Assembly (NCBI RefSeq): GCF_036898825.1
Contig: NZ_JARUND010000001.1
Location: 1,116,001-1,180,000, forward strand
DNA: 64,000 bases
Origin: Streptomyces sp. B21-083
GTDB taxonomy: Bacteria > Actinomycetota > Actinomycetes > Streptomycetales > Streptomycetaceae
Reading direction: 5' to 3'
Under the pieces are notes generated by a model, which saw only the letters and a list, made by a program, of their open reading frames with translations, had not been told where the DNA came from and ran no database searches. Position numbers and translations under genes: made by a program. Of this stretch, positions 43,514-51,042 are shown one piece after another; position 1 is the first letter of the stretch, and every line of letters starts with the position of its first letter.

Positions 43514-46500
43514 TCAGACGCGAATCTCCCGCACGACGACCGTGCACGACCTGCCCTGGGACGCGTCGTACGAGATCTCGCGTCCTGTCGGCTGCCAGGC
43601 CAGGGCGTGGCCGAGAGGAGAGGAAGGCGAGACGATGTCGGCCTCCTCGGTGGGAAGTTCGGCGAGCGTGTACAGAGTGTCCTCGTCCACCTGACCGTCG
43701 AACTCCAGGCGGAGCAGCGCGCCTGGAATCACGACGTCGGGGACAGCCGCTTCCCGCCCGACGCCGACGGAGTCGATGAAGGTCCGTAGGAAGGCGAGGC
43801 GCTTGGTGTGCCGGTCGCGCTGATCGGCCTGGGTCTTCCTGAGGAAGATCAGCTGGGCCGCGTCCACTCCTTCGGGGGTCTCGTCGGGAGCGTCGGCTGC
43901 CGCCTGCAGTTGCTGCACCTCGCGCACCAGCCGCTGGAAGGCCGCGGCCGGGATCTCCCGGACCGGCAGGGGACTCGGCGCCGTCGGGCTGGACAGGGCC
44001 GACCGCGCCGAGCCCTCGGACGTTACGTCGTGCGCCGCCGGGCCCGTCGGCCGTACGGCGGGTGCCGCCTCGGGCACCGTCGCCCCGGCCCCCTGTGTGG
44101 GAGCGGCCCCGCTTTCCGCGGTCATGGCACGCAGCCATGTCGGAGCAGGCGTCGACCGTCGGGCCGGTCCCGTCAGGGATTCGCGCGGGTCCGTGCCCCT
44201 GGGCGCGAGCACCGCCGCCGGGCCGGCCGCAGGTCCGGTCGGCGCTTGAGTTCGCGCCGCATCTCGGCTCGCCGCCGCCCGGCTCGAGGCGCCCCGCTGC
44301 GGCTCTTGGTCCCGTGCCTCGTCCCGGCTCCCCGCCGCGTGGCTCGAGGCGCCCCGCAGCTCGGATGGCACGCCCTCATCGACCACGCCGGCGTCGCCGG
44401 CCCCTGCCCAGGCCGCATCGCCGGCCCCGCCCAAGTGACCCGCGCGGGCAGTGTCACCGGACTCGGCCATGTGTCCCGTGCGGACCATGTGACCGGCCGC
44501 GCCCACGTGACCCGAGCGGGCCATGTGACCGGCCTCGCCCACGTCCCCCGTCACGGCCGGATCACCGCCGTCCCCCACTCCACGGACCGGATCCACCTCG
44601 CCGGCCGGGTCCGCCCCACTGGGCACAGCGCCGTCGGCGCCGCCGGAGATTTCCGGCTCACGCCCGACGGGTTCGATGCCAAGCCGTTCCAGCTCGGCCC
44701 ACAGCGGGGCCAGCGCCTGCTCGCGGTCGAGGTGGAAGCGACTGCCCCGGATCCGGACGAACGTCCAGTCGACACGTTCCAGGTCGCGCTGCCTGGCTGC
44801 CGCGGTGGAGGCGTCCTCCCCCTCGGCGAAGGCGTCACCGTCGCAGGCGACCGCCAACCGCCGCGTCCCTCCTTCCACGACCAGGTCGATCGTGTGGCGT
44901 CCCACCTTGTATCCAGGACGGACCCGGTGGCCCCGCGTGGTCAGTTCCAGGTACACCTGCTGCTGGAACAGGCTGTCGAACGCTTCGTGCCGGACGTCGG
45001 GCAGGACCCCTCCCTCGACCGTGACGACGTCCTCTTCCGCGGGACGGGTGAGGTGATCGAGCCACCGTCTGCGCAGGTCGTTCTCGTGGAACTGTTCGGC
45101 CCGCGCGCTGTGGAACACCCACAGCTGGTCCTGGGCACGTGAGGCCGCCACGTTGAGGCGCTGCTCGTAGGTCTTGCCGTTGAAGCCGCCCGGGACCGCT
45201 CCCGCCGCCGTGGTGGCCGAATTGACGCACGAGATGAACATGATGTGCCGCTCGTCGCCCTGGAAGTCCTCGGCGTCACCGACCCGGATGCGCCGCTCCT
45301 CGCGCTGCTCGTAGTCGAGGCGCTCGGCGAGCAGGTTCTCCAGCTCCGTCAGGTGCCCCTTGCTCGCGCGAAGGCTGATGACGCCCATGGTCTTCCCGTC
45401 GTAGGCGGGGTCGGCACAGCAGCGCACGATCGCGTCGACGAGTGCCTCCGCCTCGGCGACGTTGGCCAGCCGGGTGCTGGCGCCGACGGCTTCACCGGTC
45501 TCGACGTACACCGTACGGACCGGGGGCAGCCGGTCGGCGCCGTACTGCCGCAGGGGCAGCAGATTCCGGTTGTAGCAGAGGTCGTTGGAGAAGGAGATGA
45601 TCTCCGGCATGCACCGGAAGTGCTCTTTGAGCATGAGCGTGCCGCGGCCCGCCGAGAGCGCTTCCGTGAGGTCGAAGAAGCTGGACTCGGGGCCGAACAG
45701 GCTGCGGACGTCCGGTTCCAGAGCTGTGAGCAGGCGGTCCCTGAGGTGGAAGTACTCGTCCTGCTTGAGGCCGACGTTGGACGGGCTGACCTGTTTGCTG
45801 TCGCCGACGACGACCATCCGGTCGGCGAGCCAGCTCAGCAGCATGGCCTCCAGGCCGGACTGGCTGGCCTCGTCGACGATGACGACGTCGAACAGACCCG
45901 GCCGGTCCATGGGTACCGTCTCCGCGACCTGGTGCAGGGGCATGATCCAGGCCGGCACCGCAGTCTGCGCCTTACGCAGGGCGGCCTGTGCGTCACGCCG
46001 GTAGCGGTGCTGGTACTTGCCCTTGATGCGCCGTGCGGCCTGCTGGTAGGCGCTGAGTGCCCGGGACTGGTCACCGGTGAGCAGTCCGAGGCAGCGGTGC
46101 CAGGCGCGGGCGGCGGCGAGCCGCGCGAGCATGATGCGGGCCTCGTCGTCGGCCTCCGTCAGCTTCCGGCGCAGGGCGCGCTCGGCCTCGGGATCGGTGA
46201 GCCGTTCCATGCGGTCACGCCACGCGGACCAGGACCAAGCCTCGGTGAGCGAGGGCAGCCGGGCGTCCCAGGCGCTGTCCTCGGGTGTGCCGGTGATCCG
46301 CTCGGCGAGGGCCGGGAACGCCTCGCGGACATGAGCTAGGGCCGCGTCCTGTTCGGCCCGCAGCCGGGCGGCCTCGCGCACCTCGGCCATCTCGTCGCTG
46401 AACGCGCGGTAGCCGTCGGGGTCACGGTCACGGACCGTGCCGAGTGCGCGTACGACGGCGGGCGACACGCCGGGCCGGTCGCTCCAGGCACGCAGCAGTT

Positions 46501-49500
46501 CCGCGGTGTCCGCGATGACCTTGCGCGACTGCTCGGCCGCGCGCAGGGTAGTTGACGCGCGCAGCAGGGTACGTACGGCGTTCTCGACAGACGGGTCGTG
46601 CCAGGTGGCTACTGCGAGTGCCGGGGAGGTGGCCGCGGCGGTCAGGACGTCGGTGCGGGCGGCGGCGAGGGCGAACAGCGCGTCGAGCACCTCCGCGTCC
46701 TGTCGCAGCCGTGCCAGGCGCGGTCCGTGTCCCTGCCACGTGGCGACGGGCGTGCCCCACTCGGACTCCACCTGGGCCAGGCGCAGTTCCAGCTGAACGC
46801 GGGCGAGGACGACGGCCGAGGTCGGGACGTCCTCCGGCGCCCGTCCGTCGACCCGTACCTTCTCCGCGAACGCGCCGGCCGTCTTCGCCAGCTTGGAGCG
46901 CATACCGAGGGGGCCGCGCAGCTTCTGTCCCTGACCGAGGCCGTCGTGCAGTGCGGTGACCTGGGCGAGCGCCGTGGCCGGGTCGTACTGCTCCAGGCCG
47001 CTGACGATGGCCGTGCCCAGGACGCCGCGCGAGCTGTCGGTGGCCGTCAGGGTTTCGGCGACGGCGGCCCGCCGGCTGCGTGCCTGCCAGTCCTGCCCCT
47101 CGGTCACCTGTCTCAGGAGGCTCGTGGCCCAGTCACCGGCCGCGGCGGCGAGGGCCGCGGCGCGGGCGCGGGTGGTGGAGAAGGCGTCGAGCGCCGAGGA
47201 CAGCCGCTGCTGTTCCCTCTCGTCGAGGCTCCTCACGGCCGTGTCGTACTGCGCGCACAGCGGGTCCTGGCGCGCGGCCGTGTGTGCTTCCCCGGCCGAC
47301 CGTACGATGCGTACGGCCTCCTCGAAGTTGCCGGGGCCCGCCAGTTCGGAGGGGCCGGGCACCTCGGCCGCGAGGGCCTGGTGGTGCGGGGTGTAGACAC
47401 GGGTGGTGTGCAGTAGCCGCAGGGCATCGTCCGCGCTCAGGGCCGACTGTTCCTGCGGGACCGGGCCGAGCCAGTCGTACCGTCCCGCCTCCTCGGTGAG
47501 GCGCTCGGCGATCTCCTGCAGGCTGCCGCTGTAGTCGCCGATCTCCGCCTCGAAGCGGTGGGTCTCCTGTTCGCGCAGTACGGCGAGGTCGCGCAGCATG
47601 GCCTGCTGGGCGGCACGGGCCCGGGCGAGGCGGGTCTGAAGGGTTTGGATCCCCTTGCGGGAGGCCTTCTCGTCGTAGCCGGCGTACTCGCCGAGGATTC
47701 GCTGCACGGATGCCTCCAACTCCCGCTGGGCGGCCGCGCCGTCCTCCGTGCGGCTCACGCACAGGTCGCGGACGGACTCGGGCAGCTTGTCCCGCAGCAC
47801 GCGCAGGGCGCGCGGGGTGTGGCTGGTGATGAGGACGCGTTTGCCCTGGGCGAGCAGGTCGGTGACCAGGTTGGCGATGGTGTGCGTCTTGCCGGTGCCG
47901 GGCGGCCCCTGGACGACGACGAGCCGGTTGGCGCGCAGGCGTTCGGCGATCGTGCGCTGCTCCTCGTTGGCGGGCAGCGCGAAGTACATCTCGTCGCCGC
48001 CCCGCGCCGATCCGTCGTCCTCCGCCGCCGCGAGGTCCGCCGCGGTCAGCGCGCCGTCCCGGCCGGCGATGTGGCCGAGCAGCGCGGTGGGCGGCGTGCC
48101 CGCATCGATCTGCCGGGCGATCTCCTTGAGGGCGTCCATGGTGGAGCGGCGACTGCGCTCACGCAGGACGAGCGCGGGGGCGAGTCCCACCTGCGGGACA
48201 TCGAGGCTGCGCGGCTTGGCGCGCTCGACGGTCGGCGCGTAACTTCCGGCGCTGTGGGCGGCGTTGACCCAGCTGCGCAGGGCGGTGTGTACGGCGTCGA
48301 GGTGTTCGGGGTCGGTCACGTCCAAAGCGCCTTCCAGCACCTCGCCGATCGTCTCGCGCACGGCGCCCGGCACGTGCTGGGCCCCTTCGAGCATGCCTTC
48401 CTCGAGTTCCAGGCCCGCGCCGGTGGGGTCGGGGGCGGCGGTGAGCGTGCCGGTGGACGGGTCGAGCTGGATGGTGGCCCGGTGCGTGATGAGGTGCCGT
48501 TCCACCCTCTGCCCGGTGGACGTCTGCCAGGTGAGTCGGCCCAGCCCGAGCACGAGTTCGTACGCCTCACCGAGGGCCGCGGCGTCCTCGTGCATCTTGT
48601 GCAGCTGGTCGTACAGCCTGACCATGGCGTCGATCGCGCGGCGCCGTTCCGCCCAGGCGAGCCATTCCTGTTCCCAAGCGGCGTACAGCTTCTCGATCTT
48701 CTCCCGCTGGGGGTGTTCGTCCAACTCGTGGTAGGTCTTGCCGAGCGGGATGCCCCGGGACCAGTCGGGGAACTCGGGTTCGATACGCCGGCGCAGGTGC
48801 GGGGCGCGAGCCTCCTTGAAGTCACGGATACGGCTCTCGTCCACCCAGGGCGCGAGCAGGGTTTTCGGGTGTGGCGCGTCCTCGCGTTCGGGGCGGGCGA
48901 CGGTCAGCCAGGCCGCGTCGTCCCCCGCGAGAGCGCCGTCGACCATCACCTCTACGCCGTCGTCGTCCGGCAGTTCGTCGAACCACACGGCGCCGGCCGC
49001 CCCGTCGAGCGTGCGCACGGGGCGCGTCTTCGACTCCTCGGCCTCGGCGAGGAACCGGAAGATCTGCCGGACGCGAGCGACGTCCAGGCCGTCGGCGGAG
49101 ATCTCCGGGACCGGTGTCCGTGCGGCCTGTCGCCCGAGGCCGGTCGGCTGGGCCGGGACGCCGTCGAGCCCGGCAGGTGCGCTCGCTCGCTGCCCATGCT
49201 CGGCCGACACCGCGTGCCCGGCCCCGGTCACGGTCTCCGGTGCGTCGTCCGGTTCCGCGAACAACGACTGCTGCCGATCACCGAACAGCACGGACTGGTC
49301 GAACGCGACCGGTACGGGGCGCTCGCCGACGACCGTGGCGGCGGCCGACGCCGTGCTGAACGTGACGCTCCCCCGGTCACGCCCCGGGAAGCGGACCTCG
49401 ATGTCCAGGTCACCGGCGGTGCCGGCCGGAATGCTGTAGGCCCACGTGGCGGAGACCCGGCGCCCTGCACGCAGGGTGCCCTGGAGCTCGCCATCGAGCA

Positions 49501-49783
49501 CGTCGCTGCGATCATCCCGCACCTGACGGCCTGTCTTGCCGTACGGCCCTCCCCGCACCAGCAGGGTGACGCCATCGAGGTCCAACGAGCGCCCGGTGCC
49601 GTTGCTCACCGACAGGGTGCACCGCACCAGGTCGTCACCCTGCCGGTACCCGTGGTTGTCCTCGGCGTTCGCCAACGCGTGGGGCCCGACGTCGTCCACC
49701 CGCACGTACAGACCGTCGTCGTACTGATAGACGGAACCGACCGGTCGCAGATTTTCGCCCGGCCCGCGCTTGTCCTGACTCAC
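43514..49783 (-). CDS. giant SF1 helicase with Vsr/DUF559-like nuclease and GreA/GreB-type C-terminal domains
   Basis: About 2,089 residues. Residues 1-170 are beta-rich (VGSVYQYDDGLYVRVDDVGPHALA). Walker A VVVQGPPGTGKTHTIANLVTDLL is about 620. A long coiled insert (about 680-1,280, rich in Ala/Arg/Glu) follows, then VVIVDEASQSGLEAMLLSWLADRMVVVGDSKQVSP (II and III, about 1,298), LKEHFRCMPEIISFSN (IV), DAEDFQGDERHIMFIS (V) and EQRLNVAASRAQDQLWVF (VI): a Dna2/Upf1-like helicase. A restriction-endonuclease-like domain (IDLVVEGGTRRLAVACDGD, about 1,640) follows, then a disordered repeat region, then VVIPGALLRLEFDGQVDEDTLYTLAELP and SPSSPLGHAL, the GreA/GreB C-terminal fold (about 1,990-2,089). 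GTG at 49783 is chosen; ATG at 49834 is possible. Same operator type as drmA. Confidence 0.82.
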   Translation of the reverse strand: MSQDKRGPGENLRPVGSVYQYDDGLYVRVDDVGPHALANAEDNHGYRQGDDLVRCTLSVSNGTGRSLDLDGVTLLVRGGPYGKTGRQVRDDRSDVLDGELQGTLRAGRRVSATWAYSIPAGTAGDLDIEVRFPGRDRGSVTFSTASAAATVVGERPVPVAFDQSVLFGDRQQSLFAEPDDAPETVTGAGHAVSAEHGQRASAPAGLDGVPAQPTGLGRQAARTPVPEISADGLDVARVRQIFRFLAEAEESKTRPVRTLDGAAGAVWFDELPDDDGVEVMVDGALAGDDAAWLTVARPEREDAPHPKTLLAPWVDESRIRDFKEARAPHLRRRIEPEFPDWSRGIPLGKTYHELDEHPQREKIEKLYAAWEQEWLAWAERRRAIDAMVRLYDQLHKMHEDAAALGEAYELVLGLGRLTWQTSTGQRVERHLITHRATIQLDPSTGTLTAAPDPTGAGLELEEGMLEGAQHVPGAVRETIGEVLEGALDVTDPEHLDAVHTALRSWVNAAHSAGSYAPTVERAKPRSLDVPQVGLAPALVLRERSRRSTMDALKEIARQIDAGTPPTALLGHIAGRDGALTAADLAAAEDDGSARGGDEMYFALPANEEQRTIAERLRANRLVVVQGPPGTGKTHTIANLVTDLLAQGKRVLITSHTPRALRVLRDKLPESVRDLCVSRTEDGAAAQRELEASVQRILGEYAGYDEKASRKGIQTLQTRLARARAAQQAMLRDLAVLREQETHRFEAEIGDYSGSLQEIAERLTEEAGRYDWLGPVPQEQSALSADDALRLLHTTRVYTPHHQALAAEVPGPSELAGPGNFEEAVRIVRSAGEAHTAARQDPLCAQYDTAVRSLDEREQQRLSSALDAFSTTRARAAALAAAAGDWATSLLRQVTEGQDWQARSRRAAVAETLTATDSSRGVLGTAIVSGLEQYDPATALAQVTALHDGLGQGQKLRGPLGMRSKLAKTAGAFAEKVRVDGRAPEDVPTSAVVLARVQLELRLAQVESEWGTPVATWQGHGPRLARLRQDAEVLDALFALAAARTDVLTAAATSPALAVATWHDPSVENAVRTLLRASTTLRAAEQSRKVIADTAELLRAWSDRPGVSPAVVRALGTVRDRDPDGYRAFSDEMAEVREAARLRAEQDAALAHVREAFPALAERITGTPEDSAWDARLPSLTEAWSWSAWRDRMERLTDPEAERALRRKLTEADDEARIMLARLAAARAWHRCLGLLTGDQSRALSAYQQAARRIKGKYQHRYRRDAQAALRKAQTAVPAWIMPLHQVAETVPMDRPGLFDVVIVDEASQSGLEAMLLSWLADRMVVVGDSKQVSPSNVGLKQDEYFHLRDRLLTALEPDVRSLFGPESSFFDLTEALSAGRGTLMLKEHFRCMPEIISFSNDLCYNRNLLPLRQYGADRLPPVRTVYVETGEAVGASTRLANVAEAEALVDAIVRCCADPAYDGKTMGVISLRASKGHLTELENLLAERLDYEQREERRIRVGDAEDFQGDERHIMFISCVNSATTAAGAVPGGFNGKTYEQRLNVAASRAQDQLWVFHSARAEQFHENDLRRRWLDHLTRPAEEDVVTVEGGVLPDVRHEAFDSLFQQQVYLELTTRGHRVRPGYKVGRHTIDLVVEGGTRRLAVACDGDAFAEGEDASTAAARQRDLERVDWTFVRIRGSRFHLDREQALAPLWAELERLGIEPVGREPEISGGADGAVPSGADPAGEVDPVRGVGDGGDPAVTGDVGEAGHMARSGHVGAAGHMVRTGHMAESGDTARAGHLGGAGDAAWAGAGDAGVVDEGVPSELRGASSHAAGSRDEARDQEPQRGASSRAAASRDAARTQAPTGPAAGPAAVLAPRGTDPRESLTGPARRSTPAPTWLRAMTAESGAAPTQGAGATVPEAAPAVRPTGPAAHDVTSEGSARSALSSPTAPSPLPVREIPAAAFQRLVREVQQLQAAADAPDETPEGVDAAQLIFLRKTQADQRDRHTKRLAFLRTFIDSVGVGREAAVPDVVIPGALLRLEFDGQVDEDTLYTLAELPTEEADIVSPSSPLGHALAWQPTGREISYDASQGRSCTVVVREIRV
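44380..44600 (-). repeat. degenerate GHxxxxG repeat inside the giant helicase gene
   Basis: The coding strand reads a run of units such as GHMARSG, HVGAAGHMVRT, GHMAESGDTARAG, HLGGAGDAAWAG. This is roughly an 8- to 9-residue period of Gly-His/Asp followed by small residues. It forms a disordered linker between the nuclease and GreA-like domains. The DNA shows matching imperfect repeats of ccATGTgaCCgg type, so slippage may vary its length. Confidence 0.6.
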
Positions 49784-49887
49784 ACGCCCACCCCACCAGT
49801 GCCTTGAGGGCCATCCGGTGGCCCGTCCGGTCATTCGCTCCGACCACCACGAGTCCGATCACGAGACGCCCCCCGGCGCACGAACTC

Positions 49888-49911
49888 CAGTGTGAACTGA
49901 GCACACATCGC
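49888..49911 (-). promoter_or_regulatory. operator-like site upstream of the giant helicase
   Basis: Reverse strand reads GTGTGCTCAGTTCACACTGG, which shares CTCAGTTCACAC with the drmA/uvrD site (41126-41142). It also contains its own inverted repeat GTGTG...CACAC. It lies 105 bases before the chosen start. Together with the 50047 site it fills the divergent gap 49784-50114, in which I see no gene. Confidence 0.55.
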
Positions 49912-50046
49912 GAGCGTATCAGCAAACCCGGACATCCATGACGCCCATCACGCACAGATCGCCACCAATGAGCGATCACCGCCAGCACGGCGAGCACCGA
50001 CGGACCTCGACATCACCTTCACATCCGACACTCTCTTCGAATTTCG

Positions 50047-50067
50047 CCGTTGACTTAGTTCACAATG
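50047..50067 (+). promoter_or_regulatory. operator-like site upstream of the ParB-like gene
   Basis: GTTGACTTAGTTCACAATG matches the drmA/uvrD site GTTGACTCAGTTCAC at 14 of 15 bases and also shares the CCG before and an ACAATG after. It lies 48 bases upstream of the ATG. TTGACT could act as the -35 hexamer. Confidence 0.6.
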
Positions 50068-50114
50068 CACGCCAAGCTGTTCTCGACGTCAGCCTAAAGG
50101 AAGGTAAAGCTGCC

Positions 50115-50954
50115 ATGCACATGCAAGTGGTCGACGTGTCGCCCCAGTTGGCGACCGAGTGGCTCGCCCGCAACACCAGCAACCGGCCGCTCAGCAAGGG
50201 CACGGTTCAGCAGTTGGCCGCTCAGATCCAGCGCGGGGAATGGCAGTTGACGCATCAGGGCATCGCCTTCGACGAGGACGACGTCCTTATCGACGGACAG
50301 CACCGTCTTGCCGCCATCGTCAAGGCGGGTGCCACCGTGCCCCTGACCGTCACGCACGGTGTGCCGCGCACCGCGTTCACCGTGATGGACACGGGCCGTA
50401 AGCGCACCGGCCGGGACGCGCTGGCCCTCGCGGGGGAGGCCAACGCGACCCACCTGGCGGCAGCCCTGCGTGGACTGCACCTGTACCGCAGCGCCCCCAA
50501 CTCCGCGTGGAGCGGCGGCTCGTCGGTCACGAGCAACGACCAGCTCCTGAACCTGCTGGGCGAACACCCCGGTGTCCGTGACGCCCTGCACCACGGCATC
50601 GCGCTGAACCGGGGGTGCCGTATCACCGTCACGGCCGCGACGATCGGCTGGTACGTCACCAGCGGGGCCCGTCCCGACATCGACCAGTCCGACTGGGAGG
50701 CGGGGGTCGTCACCGGTGCCCGCCTGGAGCCGGGTGACCCACGTCTGACATTGCGCAACACGATGCTCAATCTCGCTCTGGGCAACGCACACCGGCGCCG
50801 CGACGACTCACGCGAGCACCTGCTCTATTACCTCAAGGCGTGGAACGCGTGGGTCGAGGGCCGCACGATCAAACTGCTGCGCCGCTCCCCCAACGAGACG
50901 ATGCCGCGCATCTCCAGCAGCTCAGCCCTGACATCGGCGGACAACAGCGCCTGA
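50115..50954 (+). CDS. ParB/Srx-like DGQHR-domain protein
   Basis: A 279-residue protein. The N-terminal third resembles the ParB/sulfiredoxin-like nucleotide-binding fold: NRPLSKGTVQQLAAQIQRGEWQLTHQGIAFDEDDVLIDGQHRLAAIVKAGATVPLTVTHGVP, with the DGQHR signature about residue 65. The rest is helical (LGEHPGVRDALHHGIALNRG, EHLLYYLKAWNAWVEGRT) and lacks the ParB KorB helix-turn-helix. Such stand-alone DGQHR proteins are frequent in phage-related and defense loci, but their biochemical function is not settled. ATG follows AAGGAAGG at about 10 bases. Transcribed away from the giant helicase and carrying the same operator, so likely in its regulon. Confidence 0.75.
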   Translation: MHMQVVDVSPQLATEWLARNTSNRPLSKGTVQQLAAQIQRGEWQLTHQGIAFDEDDVLIDGQHRLAAIVKAGATVPLTVTHGVPRTAFTVMDTGRKRTGRDALALAGEANATHLAAALRGLHLYRSAPNSAWSGGSSVTSNDQLLNLLGEHPGVRDALHHGIALNRGCRITVTAATIGWYVTSGARPDIDQSDWEAGVVTGARLEPGDPRLTLRNTMLNLALGNAHRRRDDSREHLLYYLKAWNAWVEGRTIKLLRRSPNETMPRISSSSALTSADNSA

Positions 50955-51042
50955 CAAGGCATAGATTCGGCGGACACCTGCACGTGCACGGGGCCCGTCC
51001 TGTACACCCGGACAGGGAAAGACGCCAGGGAAAGGGACGCAC

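Noticed and set aside
47558..49807. Plus-strand 749-codon frame antisense to the giant helicase
   Set aside because: The helicase frame carries all motifs; the antisense frame has none.
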